Part shown: piece by piece, positions 42,432-51,539 of the stretch | How the letters are laid out: each line of letters starts with the position of its first letter | Position numbering within the stretch: the first letter of the stretch is position 1 | Source: Blastopirellula marina | GTDB taxonomy: Bacteria > Planctomycetota > Planctomycetia > Pirellulales > Pirellulaceae | Direction of reading: 5' to 3' | Assembly: GCF_002967715.1 (NCBI RefSeq) | Contig: NZ_PUIA01000016.1 | Location: 806,001 to 870,000 of the forward strand | Length of the DNA: 64,000 nucleotides | Position numbers and translations under genes: made by a program | Notes under the pieces: model-generated | The model's database searches: none | What the model saw: only the letters and a program-made list of their open reading frames with translations | What the model was told of the DNA's origin: nothing

Positions 42432-44918
42432 ATGAGACCTAGGCCAACGCTGACATCGCGATCTGCAGGACTTGTTTGGGTCCTTCCCTTCTTGCTCCTG
42501 GGCGCGACACATGCCTTGGGCCAGGTTCAGGATGTATTCGCGCGGGCCGAATTCTCACTGACCGTCGAGCTTCCCGAAACCAAGAATGACACCAAGAACC
42601 TGCTGGCCCAGGTCGATCAGCAACTGCAGCAGCAAAAATGGCAGGACGCGATCGACACCCTCGAACGCCTTATCAGCAGCCACGGGAATGAACTCATTGC
42701 CCAGGGTAGCGACCAGGTAGATCTGGGAAGCGAGTATGTCTACTACGTCGAACTGAAGACGTACCTGCGTCGCCGCATCTCGGAGTATTCGCGGCAGATA
42801 CCTGAGTTCCTCGAGGCGTACCGCACGCGGATCGATTCCTTGGCCAAAGATGACCTGGACGCTGCGATGGCCTCTCGCGACCCGGCCGAGCTTTCCGCTG
42901 CAATCAATACGTACTTTCTCAGTCGTCACGCCGACGAGGCGCTGCTGCAACTGGGAGATCTGCTTCTCGAACAAGGTCGATTTAACGAAGCCCGGACGGC
43001 CTGGGAACGAATCTCTCCGCGTTATCGAACTCCAGACGACCCCCAAGGTGTTTTGCTGGCCATGCCAGGGCAGCCGATTTGGGTGGCCGTGGATGGTGTC
43101 GACTGGGGCAAGCACCGCGATTACATCGAAAGCCTGTTGGATGCAAACCAGGCCTCCAGTTCCCTGGCGACCATTCCCGATAGCGACGTCGCCCCTGCTG
43201 CTGTCTGGGCTCGGCTGTGCCTGGCCTCGTGGCTGGAGGGAAGCAGCGATCGCGCAGCGGTCGAACTCGAGCTGCTACGGCAACTGAATCCCGATGCCCA
43301 AGGGTACCTGGGGGGACGCGACGTTAACTACGCTCAGTTTCTTGCCAAGCTGTTGACTTCGTCGCCCGGAGAACATGCATCGCAGTATTCTAAAGGTTGG
43401 CTGACATTTGCCGGCTCGTATGCACGTACGGCTAAGGCCGACTTGCCGAAGCAGGCCAAGACGTACAAACCCAATTGGAGCGTTTCGTTAGAGACCCATT
43501 CGTTGTCGCGTCCGTCAGGGCGTAACAGCTTTGGTGAAGAGAAGGAAACGCAGCGTATCCCCTTGGTGGCCGAATCCTCAGAGGGCTTGCTCAGTACGTA
43601 TCCTGTCGTGCTGGATGGTAACGTTATCGTCGCCGATGAAGAACGCGTTCGTGCGTTTCAGCTTGAGAGTGGCCTCCCGGCGTTTCCCACGGAAGGCTCG
43701 CAGTTTTTCGATCAAGATGAACTCGACTATGGCGCGTTTCATACCAGCGGTCGACGACTCGACTTCGATTTCAACATGCGTGGCCGCCGGCGTGGTTCCC
43801 CTTTGTCGGCCATGTCGCTGAAGCTATTGCCTGCCCTCGGCCCCGATCGCTTCACCCTTTCGTCGGACGATACCAAGCTGGTCGCGCGGTTGGGAACAAC
43901 TGCCATCGGTGTCCCTTACGTGCAGTCGCAGTTTCAAGATCCGGCCGATATGGTCGTATTCGATATGCGGAAGGAAGGAAAGCTCGAAGCCCGAATTCCA
44001 CCGGTGACCGAGCTTTCCGGCCCATGGTCGTTTGAAGGTACGGCAATCCTGCAAGGGAACCGCCTGTACTGCGGCATGATCAAGTCGGGCGTACGCGACG
44101 AGTCGGCGGTGGCCTGTTTCGACTGGACCACCTCGCAGATGCTATGGCGTCGAACGATCTGTTTGACACAGCCCTACGGAAGCGGCCTGGTTGCCGACGG
44201 TGAGTATGGCTTTCGCTCGCACAACTTGCTGACACTGAAAGATGGGGTTCTGTATTACAACACCAATCACGGTGTCATTGCGGCGTTGGAAGCCGATCGT
44301 GGCGACATGCTATGGCTAACGCGGTATCCACGTCGGAGGTTGATTCCCGATCGGTTGGAGTTGGCACATTCGCTTGTGCAGCGAAACGTGAACCCCTGCA
44401 TTGTTACCCGCGGGCTTGTGGTCACGATGCCCCTCGACTGCGAGCGTTTACTGGCTCTCGATGCGGCCACGGGGCAGTTGGTCTGGCAGACGGTGCCTGG
44501 TGGTCTTGAGCCGTTACATCTTTTGGGAGCGACGAAAGATGACGTGCTAGTCAGCGGCGAACAGTTGTTCTGGGTGCAACTGCACTCCGGCAAGATCCGG
44601 GCCGAGTTCCCCAACGTCAATCAAATGTTCCGCGATCGCGGGTACGGACGCGGAGCGTTGGTGGGAGATCAAGTTTATTGGCCGACGCGTGATAAGATAT
44701 TCCGCCTCGGGGCGCAGCTCGATTCAAGCGGCGCGGTGAAAGAAGCGGCCTTGCCGGTGGATCTGCTGCAATACGGAGAAGAAGGAGGCAATATCGTTGT
44801 CGCCGGTGGGCAGATGATCGTTGCTTCTCCCAGCCGCATGACGGTTTACTCGCCATCGCTCCTGCTCGACCCGCCGGAACCTTCCTTTAAAAAAGCCCCA
44901 ACCAAGAACGATAAGTAG
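42432..44918 (+). CDS. Secreted protein with TPR-like N-terminus and PQQ beta-propeller
   Basis: 828 residues. The signal peptide spans about 1-30 (GLVWVLPFLLLGATHALG). Residues about 45-330 are helical and TPR-like (QQQKWQDAIDTLERLIS; ALLQLGDLLLEQGRFNEARTAWERI). From about 345 the protein is a quinoprotein-type propeller with the blades VVLDGNVIVADEERVRAFQLESG, YCGMIKSGVRDESAVACFDW, TLKDGVLYYNTNHGVIAALEADRGDMLW and LLALDAATGQLVWQ. No PQQ-enzyme catalytic residues were recognised, so it is probably a BamB-like scaffold. It heads the MoxR/vWA block, 52 bases before the MoxR gene. Confidence 0.82.
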   Translation: MRPRPTLTSRSAGLVWVLPFLLLGATHALGQVQDVFARAEFSLTVELPETKNDTKNLLAQVDQQLQQQKWQDAIDTLERLISSHGNELIAQGSDQVDLGSEYVYYVELKTYLRRRISEYSRQIPEFLEAYRTRIDSLAKDDLDAAMASRDPAELSAAINTYFLSRHADEALLQLGDLLLEQGRFNEARTAWERISPRYRTPDDPQGVLLAMPGQPIWVAVDGVDWGKHRDYIESLLDANQASSSLATIPDSDVAPAAVWARLCLASWLEGSSDRAAVELELLRQLNPDAQGYLGGRDVNYAQFLAKLLTSSPGEHASQYSKGWLTFAGSYARTAKADLPKQAKTYKPNWSVSLETHSLSRPSGRNSFGEEKETQRIPLVAESSEGLLSTYPVVLDGNVIVADEERVRAFQLESGLPAFPTEGSQFFDQDELDYGAFHTSGRRLDFDFNMRGRRRGSPLSAMSLKLLPALGPDRFTLSSDDTKLVARLGTTAIGVPYVQSQFQDPADMVVFDMRKEGKLEARIPPVTELSGPWSFEGTAILQGNRLYCGMIKSGVRDESAVACFDWTTSQMLWRRTICLTQPYGSGLVADGEYGFRSHNLLTLKDGVLYYNTNHGVIAALEADRGDMLWLTRYPRRRLIPDRLELAHSLVQRNVNPCIVTRGLVVTMPLDCERLLALDAATGQLVWQTVPGGLEPLHLLGATKDDVLVSGEQLFWVQLHSGKIRAEFPNVNQMFRDRGYGRGALVGDQVYWPTRDKIFRLGAQLDSSGAVKEAALPVDLLQYGEEGGNIVVAGGQMIVASPSRMTVYSPSLLLDPPEPSFKKAPTKNDK

Positions 44919-44970
44919 ATAGAGTCGCCTTATCCATTTCCGCAATTGAATTCATACGGACTACGATCGA

Positions 44971-46011
44971 ATGACGAGCGAAAATGATGCCGCCGCAGCC
45001 GCCCGACTGGCCGAGGCATACGAACTTCTGCAACGCGAAATCGGCCGGGTGATTGTCGGTCAGGAAGAAGTCGTCGAACAGCTGTTGATCGCCCTCTTTG
45101 CTGGCGGTCACTGTTTGCTGGAAGGGGTTCCTGGCCTGGCGAAGACATTGATGGTCCGCTCGCTGGCCAGTGCATTGCACCTGGAGTTCAACCGGATCCA
45201 GTTCACGCCGGACCTGATGCCGTCGGATATCACCGGTACCGAAATCATTCAAGAGAATCGCAGCACCGGCGAGCGTGCCTATCGCTTCATTCCTGGGCCG
45301 ATCTTCAGCAACGTGATCCTGGCGGACGAAATCAACCGCACGCCCCCCAAGACCCAGGCCGCTTTGCTCGAATCGATGCAGGAAAAACAAGTCACCGCTG
45401 GTGGCTCGAAGCATGCGTTGCCGAAGCCGTTCTTCGTGCTGGCCACGCAAAACCCGATCGAGCAGGAAGGGACCTATCCGCTGCCGGAAGCACAACTCGA
45501 TCGATTCATGTTCAACGTGCGGATCGATTACCCTTCAGAACGGGAAGAGCTAGAAATCGTCAAACGGACGACCGCCGATATCAGCACCGAGATCTCGCCA
45601 CTACTGACCGGCGAAGAGATCATTCAACTCTCGCAAGTCGTGCGGCGTGTGCCGGTGGCCGACCCCGTTGCTCAGTACGCGATTCGTCTGGTGCGTATGA
45701 CGCGCCGTGGCAACGACATTCCATCGAAGATGGAACCGTACATTCAGTGGGGGGCCGGTCCGCGAGCCAGCCAATTCCTCGTGCTAGGTGCCAAGGCTCG
45801 GGCCATTTTGCACGGTCGCGAGTTCGCCACAACCGACGACGTGAAGGCCGTTGCTTTGCCGGTCCTGCGGCACCGTATTCGGACCAGTTTCAACGCCGAC
45901 GCCGAAGGCATCACCACCGATCATGTCGTTCAGCAGCTTTTGGAAACCATTCCTACCACGGTAGAGGACCAGCAATTTGTCGACGCTTTTAGATCCTCAG
46001 ACGCTGGCTAA
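44971..46011 (+). CDS. MoxR family AAA+ ATPase
   Basis: 346 residues. Walker A is GVPGLAKT (52-59), Walker B VILADE (115-120), followed by [21 protein letters not shown], the MoxR fingerprint, and sensor 1 in [23 protein letters not shown]. MoxR ATPases work with vWA-domain proteins as chaperones, for example in cofactor insertion into methanol dehydrogenase or in aerotolerance. It overlaps the DUF58 gene by 35 bases, the standard MoxR-DUF58-Bat arrangement. Confidence 0.95.
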   Translation: MTSENDAAAAARLAEAYELLQREIGRVIVGQEEVVEQLLIALFAGGHCLLEGVPGLAKTLMVRSLASALHLEFNRIQFTPDLMPSDITGTEIIQENRSTGERAYRFIPGPIFSNVILADEINRTPPKTQAALLESMQEKQVTAGGSKHALPKPFFVLATQNPIEQEGTYPLPEAQLDRFMFNVRIDYPSEREELEIVKRTTADISTEISPLLTGEEIIQLSQVVRRVPVADPVAQYAIRLVRMTRRGNDIPSKMEPYIQWGAGPRASQFLVLGAKARAILHGREFATTDDVKAVALPVLRHRIRTSFNADAEGITTDHVVQQLLETIPTTVEDQQFVDAFRSSDAG

Positions 46012-46870
46012 GGTCCAGGGGCTACGGCTTCGGGCCAAGCACATCGTTGAAGGCCTGATCGCCGGCTCGCATCGTAGCCCGCATCGTGGGTTCTCGATCG
46101 AATTCGCCGAGCACCGCGATTACGCGCCGGGGGATGATTTGCGCTACCTCGACTGGAAAGTTCTCGGCCGCACCGATAAGTACTACATCAAGCAGTTCGA
46201 AGACGAAACGAACTTGATCTGCAACCTGGTGGTCGATGTCAGCGAGAGTATGCGCTACAAGAGTACCGGCACCGCGCTGAGCAAGCTCGAGTATGCCCAG
46301 TGCATTGGGGCGACGCTGGCCTGGCTGATTCTGCAGCAGCAAGACGCTGTTGGGTTGGTTACCTTCGACGAACAAGTTCGTTCACTGGTCCCACCTAGCG
46401 GTAGCCCCGTTCAGCTACAGCAGGTAATCGACGTGCTGCAATCGGTCGAGTCGAAAGAGAAAACCCAGATCGGTCCTCTTTTGCACGAGCTATCCGGGCG
46501 GCTGAATCGTCGAGGCTTAGTGATCGTGTTGAGCGATTTCTTCGACGAAGTCGACTCGATCATGGCCGGACTGAAGCACCTGCGGTTTCGCAAGCACGAC
46601 ATCATTTTGATGCAAGTACTCGATCCGGCCGAACTCGATTTCCCTTTCGACCGCCCGACCATGTTTAACGGACTAGAAGCCTTTCCTGAGTTGTTGGCCG
46701 ACCCTGTCTCGGTTCGCAAAGCGTATCGCGAAGAGATCGAGGCCTTCATCAACGATTTGCGCAGCCAGTCGCTTGCCAACCAGATGGATTACGTTCAGAT
46801 CCGAACCGACCAGCCGTTCGACGCCGTGCTGCGGAACTTTTTCAATCATCGCAATGCCCGGCTCGTGTAG
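45977..46870 (+). CDS. DUF58 (vWA-like) protein partner of MoxR
   Basis: 297 residues from a TTG that has GAGGA ten bases upstream and lies inside the MoxR gene. The DUF58 core [26 protein letters not shown] is complete, then [29 protein letters not shown], where DxSxS is the metal-ion-dependent adhesion site (here DVSES). [13 protein letters not shown] is the later vWA strand. Such proteins bind the MoxR hexamer. The upstream overlap and start codon suggest strict co-translation. Confidence 0.93.
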   Translation: MSTLLDPQTLAKVQGLRLRAKHIVEGLIAGSHRSPHRGFSIEFAEHRDYAPGDDLRYLDWKVLGRTDKYYIKQFEDETNLICNLVVDVSESMRYKSTGTALSKLEYAQCIGATLAWLILQQQDAVGLVTFDEQVRSLVPPSGSPVQLQQVIDVLQSVESKEKTQIGPLLHELSGRLNRRGLVIVLSDFFDEVDSIMAGLKHLRFRKHDIILMQVLDPAELDFPFDRPTMFNGLEAFPELLADPVSVRKAYREEIEAFINDLRSQSLANQMDYVQIRTDQPFDAVLRNFFNHRNARLV

Positions 46871-46898
46871 CCCACTTCAACGAAACGTTTATTAGCCT

Positions 46899-49118
46899 GT
46901 GAACCCTTTCGCTTTATCCAGTGCGACGATGCTGTTATGGGGATTGGCCGCCGTGGCACCAATTCTCATCCATCTGTGGAATCGTCGTCGGTATCGCGAA
47001 ACGGATTGGGCTGCGATGAAGTTTCTGCTGGCGGCCATGAAGAAGAACCGCCGCCGCATTCAAGTCGAGCAGTTGTTGCTGTTGCTGGTCCGCTGCGCGA
47101 TCCTCTTGTTCTTTGCGATTGCCCTGGCGGATATTTCCTGCACGGGCGCTTCCGGCATCAGTGGCTTCGGCGGTCCCGGATCGGCCACGCATACGGTTCT
47201 GGTGATCGATCAGTCGTACAGTATGGCCTACGGCGAACAAGGGCAGACGCGATTGGATCAAGCCAAGGAACTTGCTCGGCGGATCATCAGCGAAGCCGGC
47301 GAAGGAGACGGGTTCACGCTGCTGGCGATGGGACGCACGTCGAAAGGAATCATTTCCGAGCCAGCGTTCGATCCGAGTGACGTGCTGCGGGAACTTGAGC
47401 AAATCGAGATCGACCCAGGCGTCGCCGTGCTCGACCTTGCCCTGGCCGAGATCGAAGGGACGCTGCGTATCGCTGCCCGTGATTTTCCTCGCCTGCGTCG
47501 TGCCCAGGTATGCATCCTGACCGACTACGGCGACGTGACCTGGAAGGAGGCGGCCACGCAAACCAACGAACAGCTACTGGCCAAGATCGAAGAACTGGCC
47601 GTCGTGCGAACATTCGATGTCGGACAACCGCAAACAACCAACAGTGCGATCATTGGTGCGACGCAGTTGACCCCCTACTTGACGCCTGACCAGTCGGCCC
47701 GGTTTCGCGTGGACGTTTCGTGCGATAATGCCTCAGAGCTTCCCAGCCAGGTCGTGCAGATGCTGGTCGATGGGCGGCTCGTCTCGCAGAAGGTGGTGCC
47801 GTTTGTCGATAACCAGGTCGTCTCGGTCGAGATGAATACAGTCTTCAGCCAGGCAGGTACGCACTCGGTTGAGTTTCGTTTGGAAGAGGATCTGCTGCTT
47901 ACCGATAATCGCCGGTACCTTGTGGTGGAAGTAAAACCTCAGCTGCGGATTTTGTGCCTGGCCGACGATGTCCCGTCACTCAAGTTTTTGAAGTTGGCCC
48001 TCGATCCCTCCGATTCGATCCAGTCTCCTGTCAAGGTCGAGACGATGAGTGCTTCGGCCCTGATGGATATCGATCTCCTCTCGTACGATGCGGTTTATCT
48101 ATCCAACGTGGCCCAGATCGCCCCCGACGAGGCCGCCATACTTCGCACGTTTGTCGAACGAGGTGGCGGGCTGGTGATGTTCCTCGGAGACCGCGTCCAG
48201 GCAGCCAGCTACAACGGGGCTCTTGCCAAGGGGAAAGATGGGGCGCTGCCGTTGATTGATATCAAGCTGGATTTTCCGTCTCCGCGTGGCGAGTACTTTT
48301 TAGATCCACGGCAATACGAGAGTCCTATCCTGGAACCCTTTCGTGGCCAGCAAGCCGGTGGGTTGTTGACCACGCCGGTGTGGAATTATTTCAAGGTTAC
48401 TGTCGGAGCAGGTTCAACTGCGCAAACGGCTCTTTGGTTTGGGACCGGCGATCCGGCCATTGTGACGTCGCGTTATCAAACGCTTTCGCCCAAGAAAGAT
48501 GATGCCGTCGCGACTCGGTTGGGTGGCAATGTGATTGTGTTCTGTTTGCCGGCTAGTACCGATTCGGTCGATCGTTCACTTGATCCGCCCGAAGCCTGGA
48601 CTGTTTTTCCGACGTGGCCCAGTTTCCCGCCACTGGTGCAAGAGTCTCTCTCGCTCGCCGTCGCCTCGCAGTTTGATCGCCGCAATCGAGAGCTTGGCGA
48701 CATGTTTGAGGGGGTGATTGAAGGAGATCCCGGGGCGAACTTGATCGAGGTCATTTTACCCGATGATCAGACCAGTCGCATTGAAGCAGTCGCACGCGAT
48801 GACCGCTTGTTCTGGGCGTTTGACGGAACCGATCAGATTGGCATCTATCGCTCGAAGTCCCTTTCTGATCGCGCGAACGAAAAGGTCGAGTTCGCGGTCA
48901 ATGCCGACACGCGCGAAAGTGATTTGAGCCGCGTAGCGATGGAAAACGTACCTCCATCGCTACAGCCAGGGGATCGTGGGTTCGACCCAAGTGCCGCCGG
49001 TCAGGTGGCCGGAGTGCCGGCATCGGTTGAACTGTTCCGCTATGCCTTGGTGCTGGTATTGGGTTTGTTATTCTTCGAGAGTTTTCTGGCCTATCGATTT
49101 GGGGCCGCCGCACGATGA
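46899..49118 (+). CDS. BatA-like membrane protein with vWA domain
   Basis: 739 residues from a GTG. The N-terminus is the aerotolerance-regulator type: ATMLLWGLAAVAPILIHLWNRRRYRETDWAAMKFL, with two hydrophobic segments (about 7-25 and 60-80). A vWA domain at about 95-250 starts HTVLVIDQSYSM (DxSxS present). From about 345 an amidotransferase-like fold follows (LRILCLADDV; YDAVYLSNVAQIAPDEAAILRTFVERGGGLVMF) without a catalytic Cys. A final membrane helix (about 715-735) ends the protein. It probably forms an envelope platform with the next gene, whose start overlaps its stop by four bases. Confidence 0.88.
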   Translation: MNPFALSSATMLLWGLAAVAPILIHLWNRRRYRETDWAAMKFLLAAMKKNRRRIQVEQLLLLLVRCAILLFFAIALADISCTGASGISGFGGPGSATHTVLVIDQSYSMAYGEQGQTRLDQAKELARRIISEAGEGDGFTLLAMGRTSKGIISEPAFDPSDVLRELEQIEIDPGVAVLDLALAEIEGTLRIAARDFPRLRRAQVCILTDYGDVTWKEAATQTNEQLLAKIEELAVVRTFDVGQPQTTNSAIIGATQLTPYLTPDQSARFRVDVSCDNASELPSQVVQMLVDGRLVSQKVVPFVDNQVVSVEMNTVFSQAGTHSVEFRLEEDLLLTDNRRYLVVEVKPQLRILCLADDVPSLKFLKLALDPSDSIQSPVKVETMSASALMDIDLLSYDAVYLSNVAQIAPDEAAILRTFVERGGGLVMFLGDRVQAASYNGALAKGKDGALPLIDIKLDFPSPRGEYFLDPRQYESPILEPFRGQQAGGLLTTPVWNYFKVTVGAGSTAQTALWFGTGDPAIVTSRYQTLSPKKDDAVATRLGGNVIVFCLPASTDSVDRSLDPPEAWTVFPTWPSFPPLVQESLSLAVASQFDRRNRELGDMFEGVIEGDPGANLIEVILPDDQTSRIEAVARDDRLFWAFDGTDQIGIYRSKSLSDRANEKVEFAVNADTRESDLSRVAMENVPPSLQPGDRGFDPSAAGQVAGVPASVELFRYALVLVLGLLFFESFLAYRFGAAAR

Positions 49119-51517
49119 ACGACGCATGGCGACAATTCGTTCGGTGGACCTTGGCGGATGACAGTCCGGCAGCCGATTCTACCATGGAAGTGACCCTGCA
49201 GTGGGCACCGCCGTGGGCGGCTTGGGTTACGTTGGTACTGGTCATCGCGGCGATCCTCTTCTTCGGTTGGATCTACCACAAAGAGAACATCCAGCGGGCC
49301 ATTCCCAAGTGGGCCGTGCTGTTGATTGCCCGCCTGACACTGGTCGGCATTGTGCTGTTCATGCTGTATGGCCTTCAGCAGCAGCCGTTTCAGACCGACG
49401 CACCCGACCTGGTGATTGCGGTTGACGATACGGAAAGTATGTCGCATCTCGATACGTTTGCGCCTGGCGACGAGTCGCTGATTCGTTCGCGCGTGGAAGC
49501 CGCCAACCTGGGCGAGCCGACCCGCTGGAATCAGGCTCGCACGCTACTCTTGGAAAACAACGAATCGTTGATGGCCAAGCTCCGCGATCGCTATAACGTG
49601 CGAACCTACTGGATGGGAGAATCAGGCCGAGCATTGACCGTGCCGGACGATCAGTTCACCGACTTACTGCGATCGGCCAAACCTGAAGGGCAGGTCAGTC
49701 GACTGGGGACCAGCTTGTCGCAGATCTTAGAGCAGCAGCGTGGCCGACCCACGGCAGCGATCGTGCTTTTGAGTGACGGTGTAACGATTGAAGGACCGAA
49801 CCTTTCCGAAGGTGCCCAGCAAGCGGCGCTGCGTGGCGTACCGATCTTCCCGATTGGAATCGGCAGTCAGCAGCTTTCCCGCGACTTGCACATTGAAGAA
49901 GTGGTGGTCGATCCGATCGCGTTTGTGGGGGATACGCTCTCGTTCGTGATACGTCTTTCCGCCCAAGGGATGGAAGGGGAATCGGTTCGGCTTTCGGTTG
50001 CCGATCGCGAAAAACCGGAGCTAACGCTCGACGAGCAAAACGTAACGCTGCCGGCCGCGCGCGTTACCCGCGAGATTCGCTTGCAATTCCGTCCGGAAGA
50101 AGTGGGTGACTTCAATTACGTCGTGAAGGCCGAACGCGAAGGGAGCGACGCGGAAGAGGACAATATCTCGGTCACGCGCAAAGTGAAAGTGCTCGATGCG
50201 ACCATTCGCGTGCTGTACGTTCAAGCGTATCCGCGGTTTCAGTTCCGCTTTCTGAAGATGCTTCTCGAGCGGCAGTTGAAACGTAGCCCGGTATCTGGGG
50301 CGGATGAAAAAGCGTTTGAGCTGACTACCATTCTGCAAGATGCCGATCAATCGTATGCCGACCAGGACGAGACCGCCCAGGTAGCATTCCCCGGCACGCG
50401 CGAAGAGTTGTTCGACTACGATGTTGTAATCATGGGAGACGTCAATCCGGCGTTTCTCAGCCGCGAGCAACTACAGAACCTGCAAGATTTCGTGCAGGTA
50501 AAAGGGGGTGGTTTGATCTTCGTCGGTGGGCAGTTCTATATGCCGTGGGACTATCGCTCGACACCGCTGGCCGCCTTGCTGCCGTTTTCGTTGGATGATG
50601 CCCGGCGGTCCGACCCCGATCAGGCCTACGTCCAGCCTATACCGGTCGAACTGTCGGACTTGGGGCTCAATACGTTGCCGCTGCAGGTCACCCAGATGCC
50701 GGCCGATACGATCGCCGCATGGCGGGGCATGAACCAGGTTTACTGGCACGTGCCGATCGAGCATCTCAAGCCAGGAGCCCAGACACTCGCTACGGCGACA
50801 AGGACGGATGGATCGAAGCAGCCTTTCCTCACGCAGCAGTTTATCGGCCGCGGCAAGGTGATGTTCCTGGGGAGTGACGATCTGTGGCGGTGGGACTATC
50901 ACGACGAATTCTGGATGCAGACAATCCGCTACCTGGCACGCTCCAGCTTGCTCGATTCGGACGGTTCCGTCGAGATCACGGTTGATCGTTCCAACTACCG
51001 AACCGGCGAGTCCGCGACAGCTCGGGTGCGATTTTTCGACGAGAGCGAAGCACCTCCTGAAGACGACGGCGTACAGCTGACGCTCGAGAAGCCGGATGGA
51101 AGAACACGAACGATCACCATGTCGCGCGTAGCCGGTAATCGAGATTTATTTGAAGCGACCATTCCAGGGCTGACCGCCGGCGACCATCGGTTGTGGATTG
51201 TGCAGCCACTGCTGCGAGGCGATTCTGGGGCAACCGAACCCCCGTCGACCTTTTTCTCCGTCGATCCGATCGCCGGAGAAATGACCCGCTTGGACATGGA
51301 CTTGTCCGAACTCCGTCAAACGGCCTCGTCGACCCGGGGGCAGTATTTTTCGTTTTTGGAAGCAGACTCGTTGTTAGAAGCCCTACCACGAGGACGACAG
51401 GTAAGAATTCAGACGTTGCCCCCTGAGCCGCTCTGGAATTCCTGGAAACTTGCCCTATTGTTCGTCACACTATTAATTGGTGAGTGGGTTCTGCGAAAAC
51501 GCATGGGCCTGGTATAG
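49115..51517 (+). CDS. Large membrane protein, vWA-like and amidotransferase-like domains
   Basis: 800 residues. Two membrane helices at about 35-55 and 66-86 are followed by a vWA-like domain beginning DLVIAVDDTESMSH, where the MIDAS reads DxTxS instead of DxSxS, and AIVLLSDGVTIEGPN. An immunoglobulin-like segment follows (about 255-360). A GATase1-like fold then begins LYVQAYPRFQFRFLKMLL and has YDVVIMGDVNPAFLSREQLQNLQDFV plus GGGLIFVGGQ, again without the nucleophile. The last helix is near 775-795. It is the companion of the BatA-like protein, sharing its architecture, and looks like an ancient duplication of it. Confidence 0.85.
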   Translation: MNDAWRQFVRWTLADDSPAADSTMEVTLQWAPPWAAWVTLVLVIAAILFFGWIYHKENIQRAIPKWAVLLIARLTLVGIVLFMLYGLQQQPFQTDAPDLVIAVDDTESMSHLDTFAPGDESLIRSRVEAANLGEPTRWNQARTLLLENNESLMAKLRDRYNVRTYWMGESGRALTVPDDQFTDLLRSAKPEGQVSRLGTSLSQILEQQRGRPTAAIVLLSDGVTIEGPNLSEGAQQAALRGVPIFPIGIGSQQLSRDLHIEEVVVDPIAFVGDTLSFVIRLSAQGMEGESVRLSVADREKPELTLDEQNVTLPAARVTREIRLQFRPEEVGDFNYVVKAEREGSDAEEDNISVTRKVKVLDATIRVLYVQAYPRFQFRFLKMLLERQLKRSPVSGADEKAFELTTILQDADQSYADQDETAQVAFPGTREELFDYDVVIMGDVNPAFLSREQLQNLQDFVQVKGGGLIFVGGQFYMPWDYRSTPLAALLPFSLDDARRSDPDQAYVQPIPVELSDLGLNTLPLQVTQMPADTIAAWRGMNQVYWHVPIEHLKPGAQTLATATRTDGSKQPFLTQQFIGRGKVMFLGSDDLWRWDYHDEFWMQTIRYLARSSLLDSDGSVEITVDRSNYRTGESATARVRFFDESEAPPEDDGVQLTLEKPDGRTRTITMSRVAGNRDLFEATIPGLTAGDHRLWIVQPLLRGDSGATEPPSTFFSVDPIAGEMTRLDMDLSELRQTASSTRGQYFSFLEADSLLEALPRGRQVRIQTLPPEPLWNSWKLALLFVTLLIGEWVLRKRMGLV

Positions 51518-51539
51518 TTTTTCCCGAGGATCGGAACGG

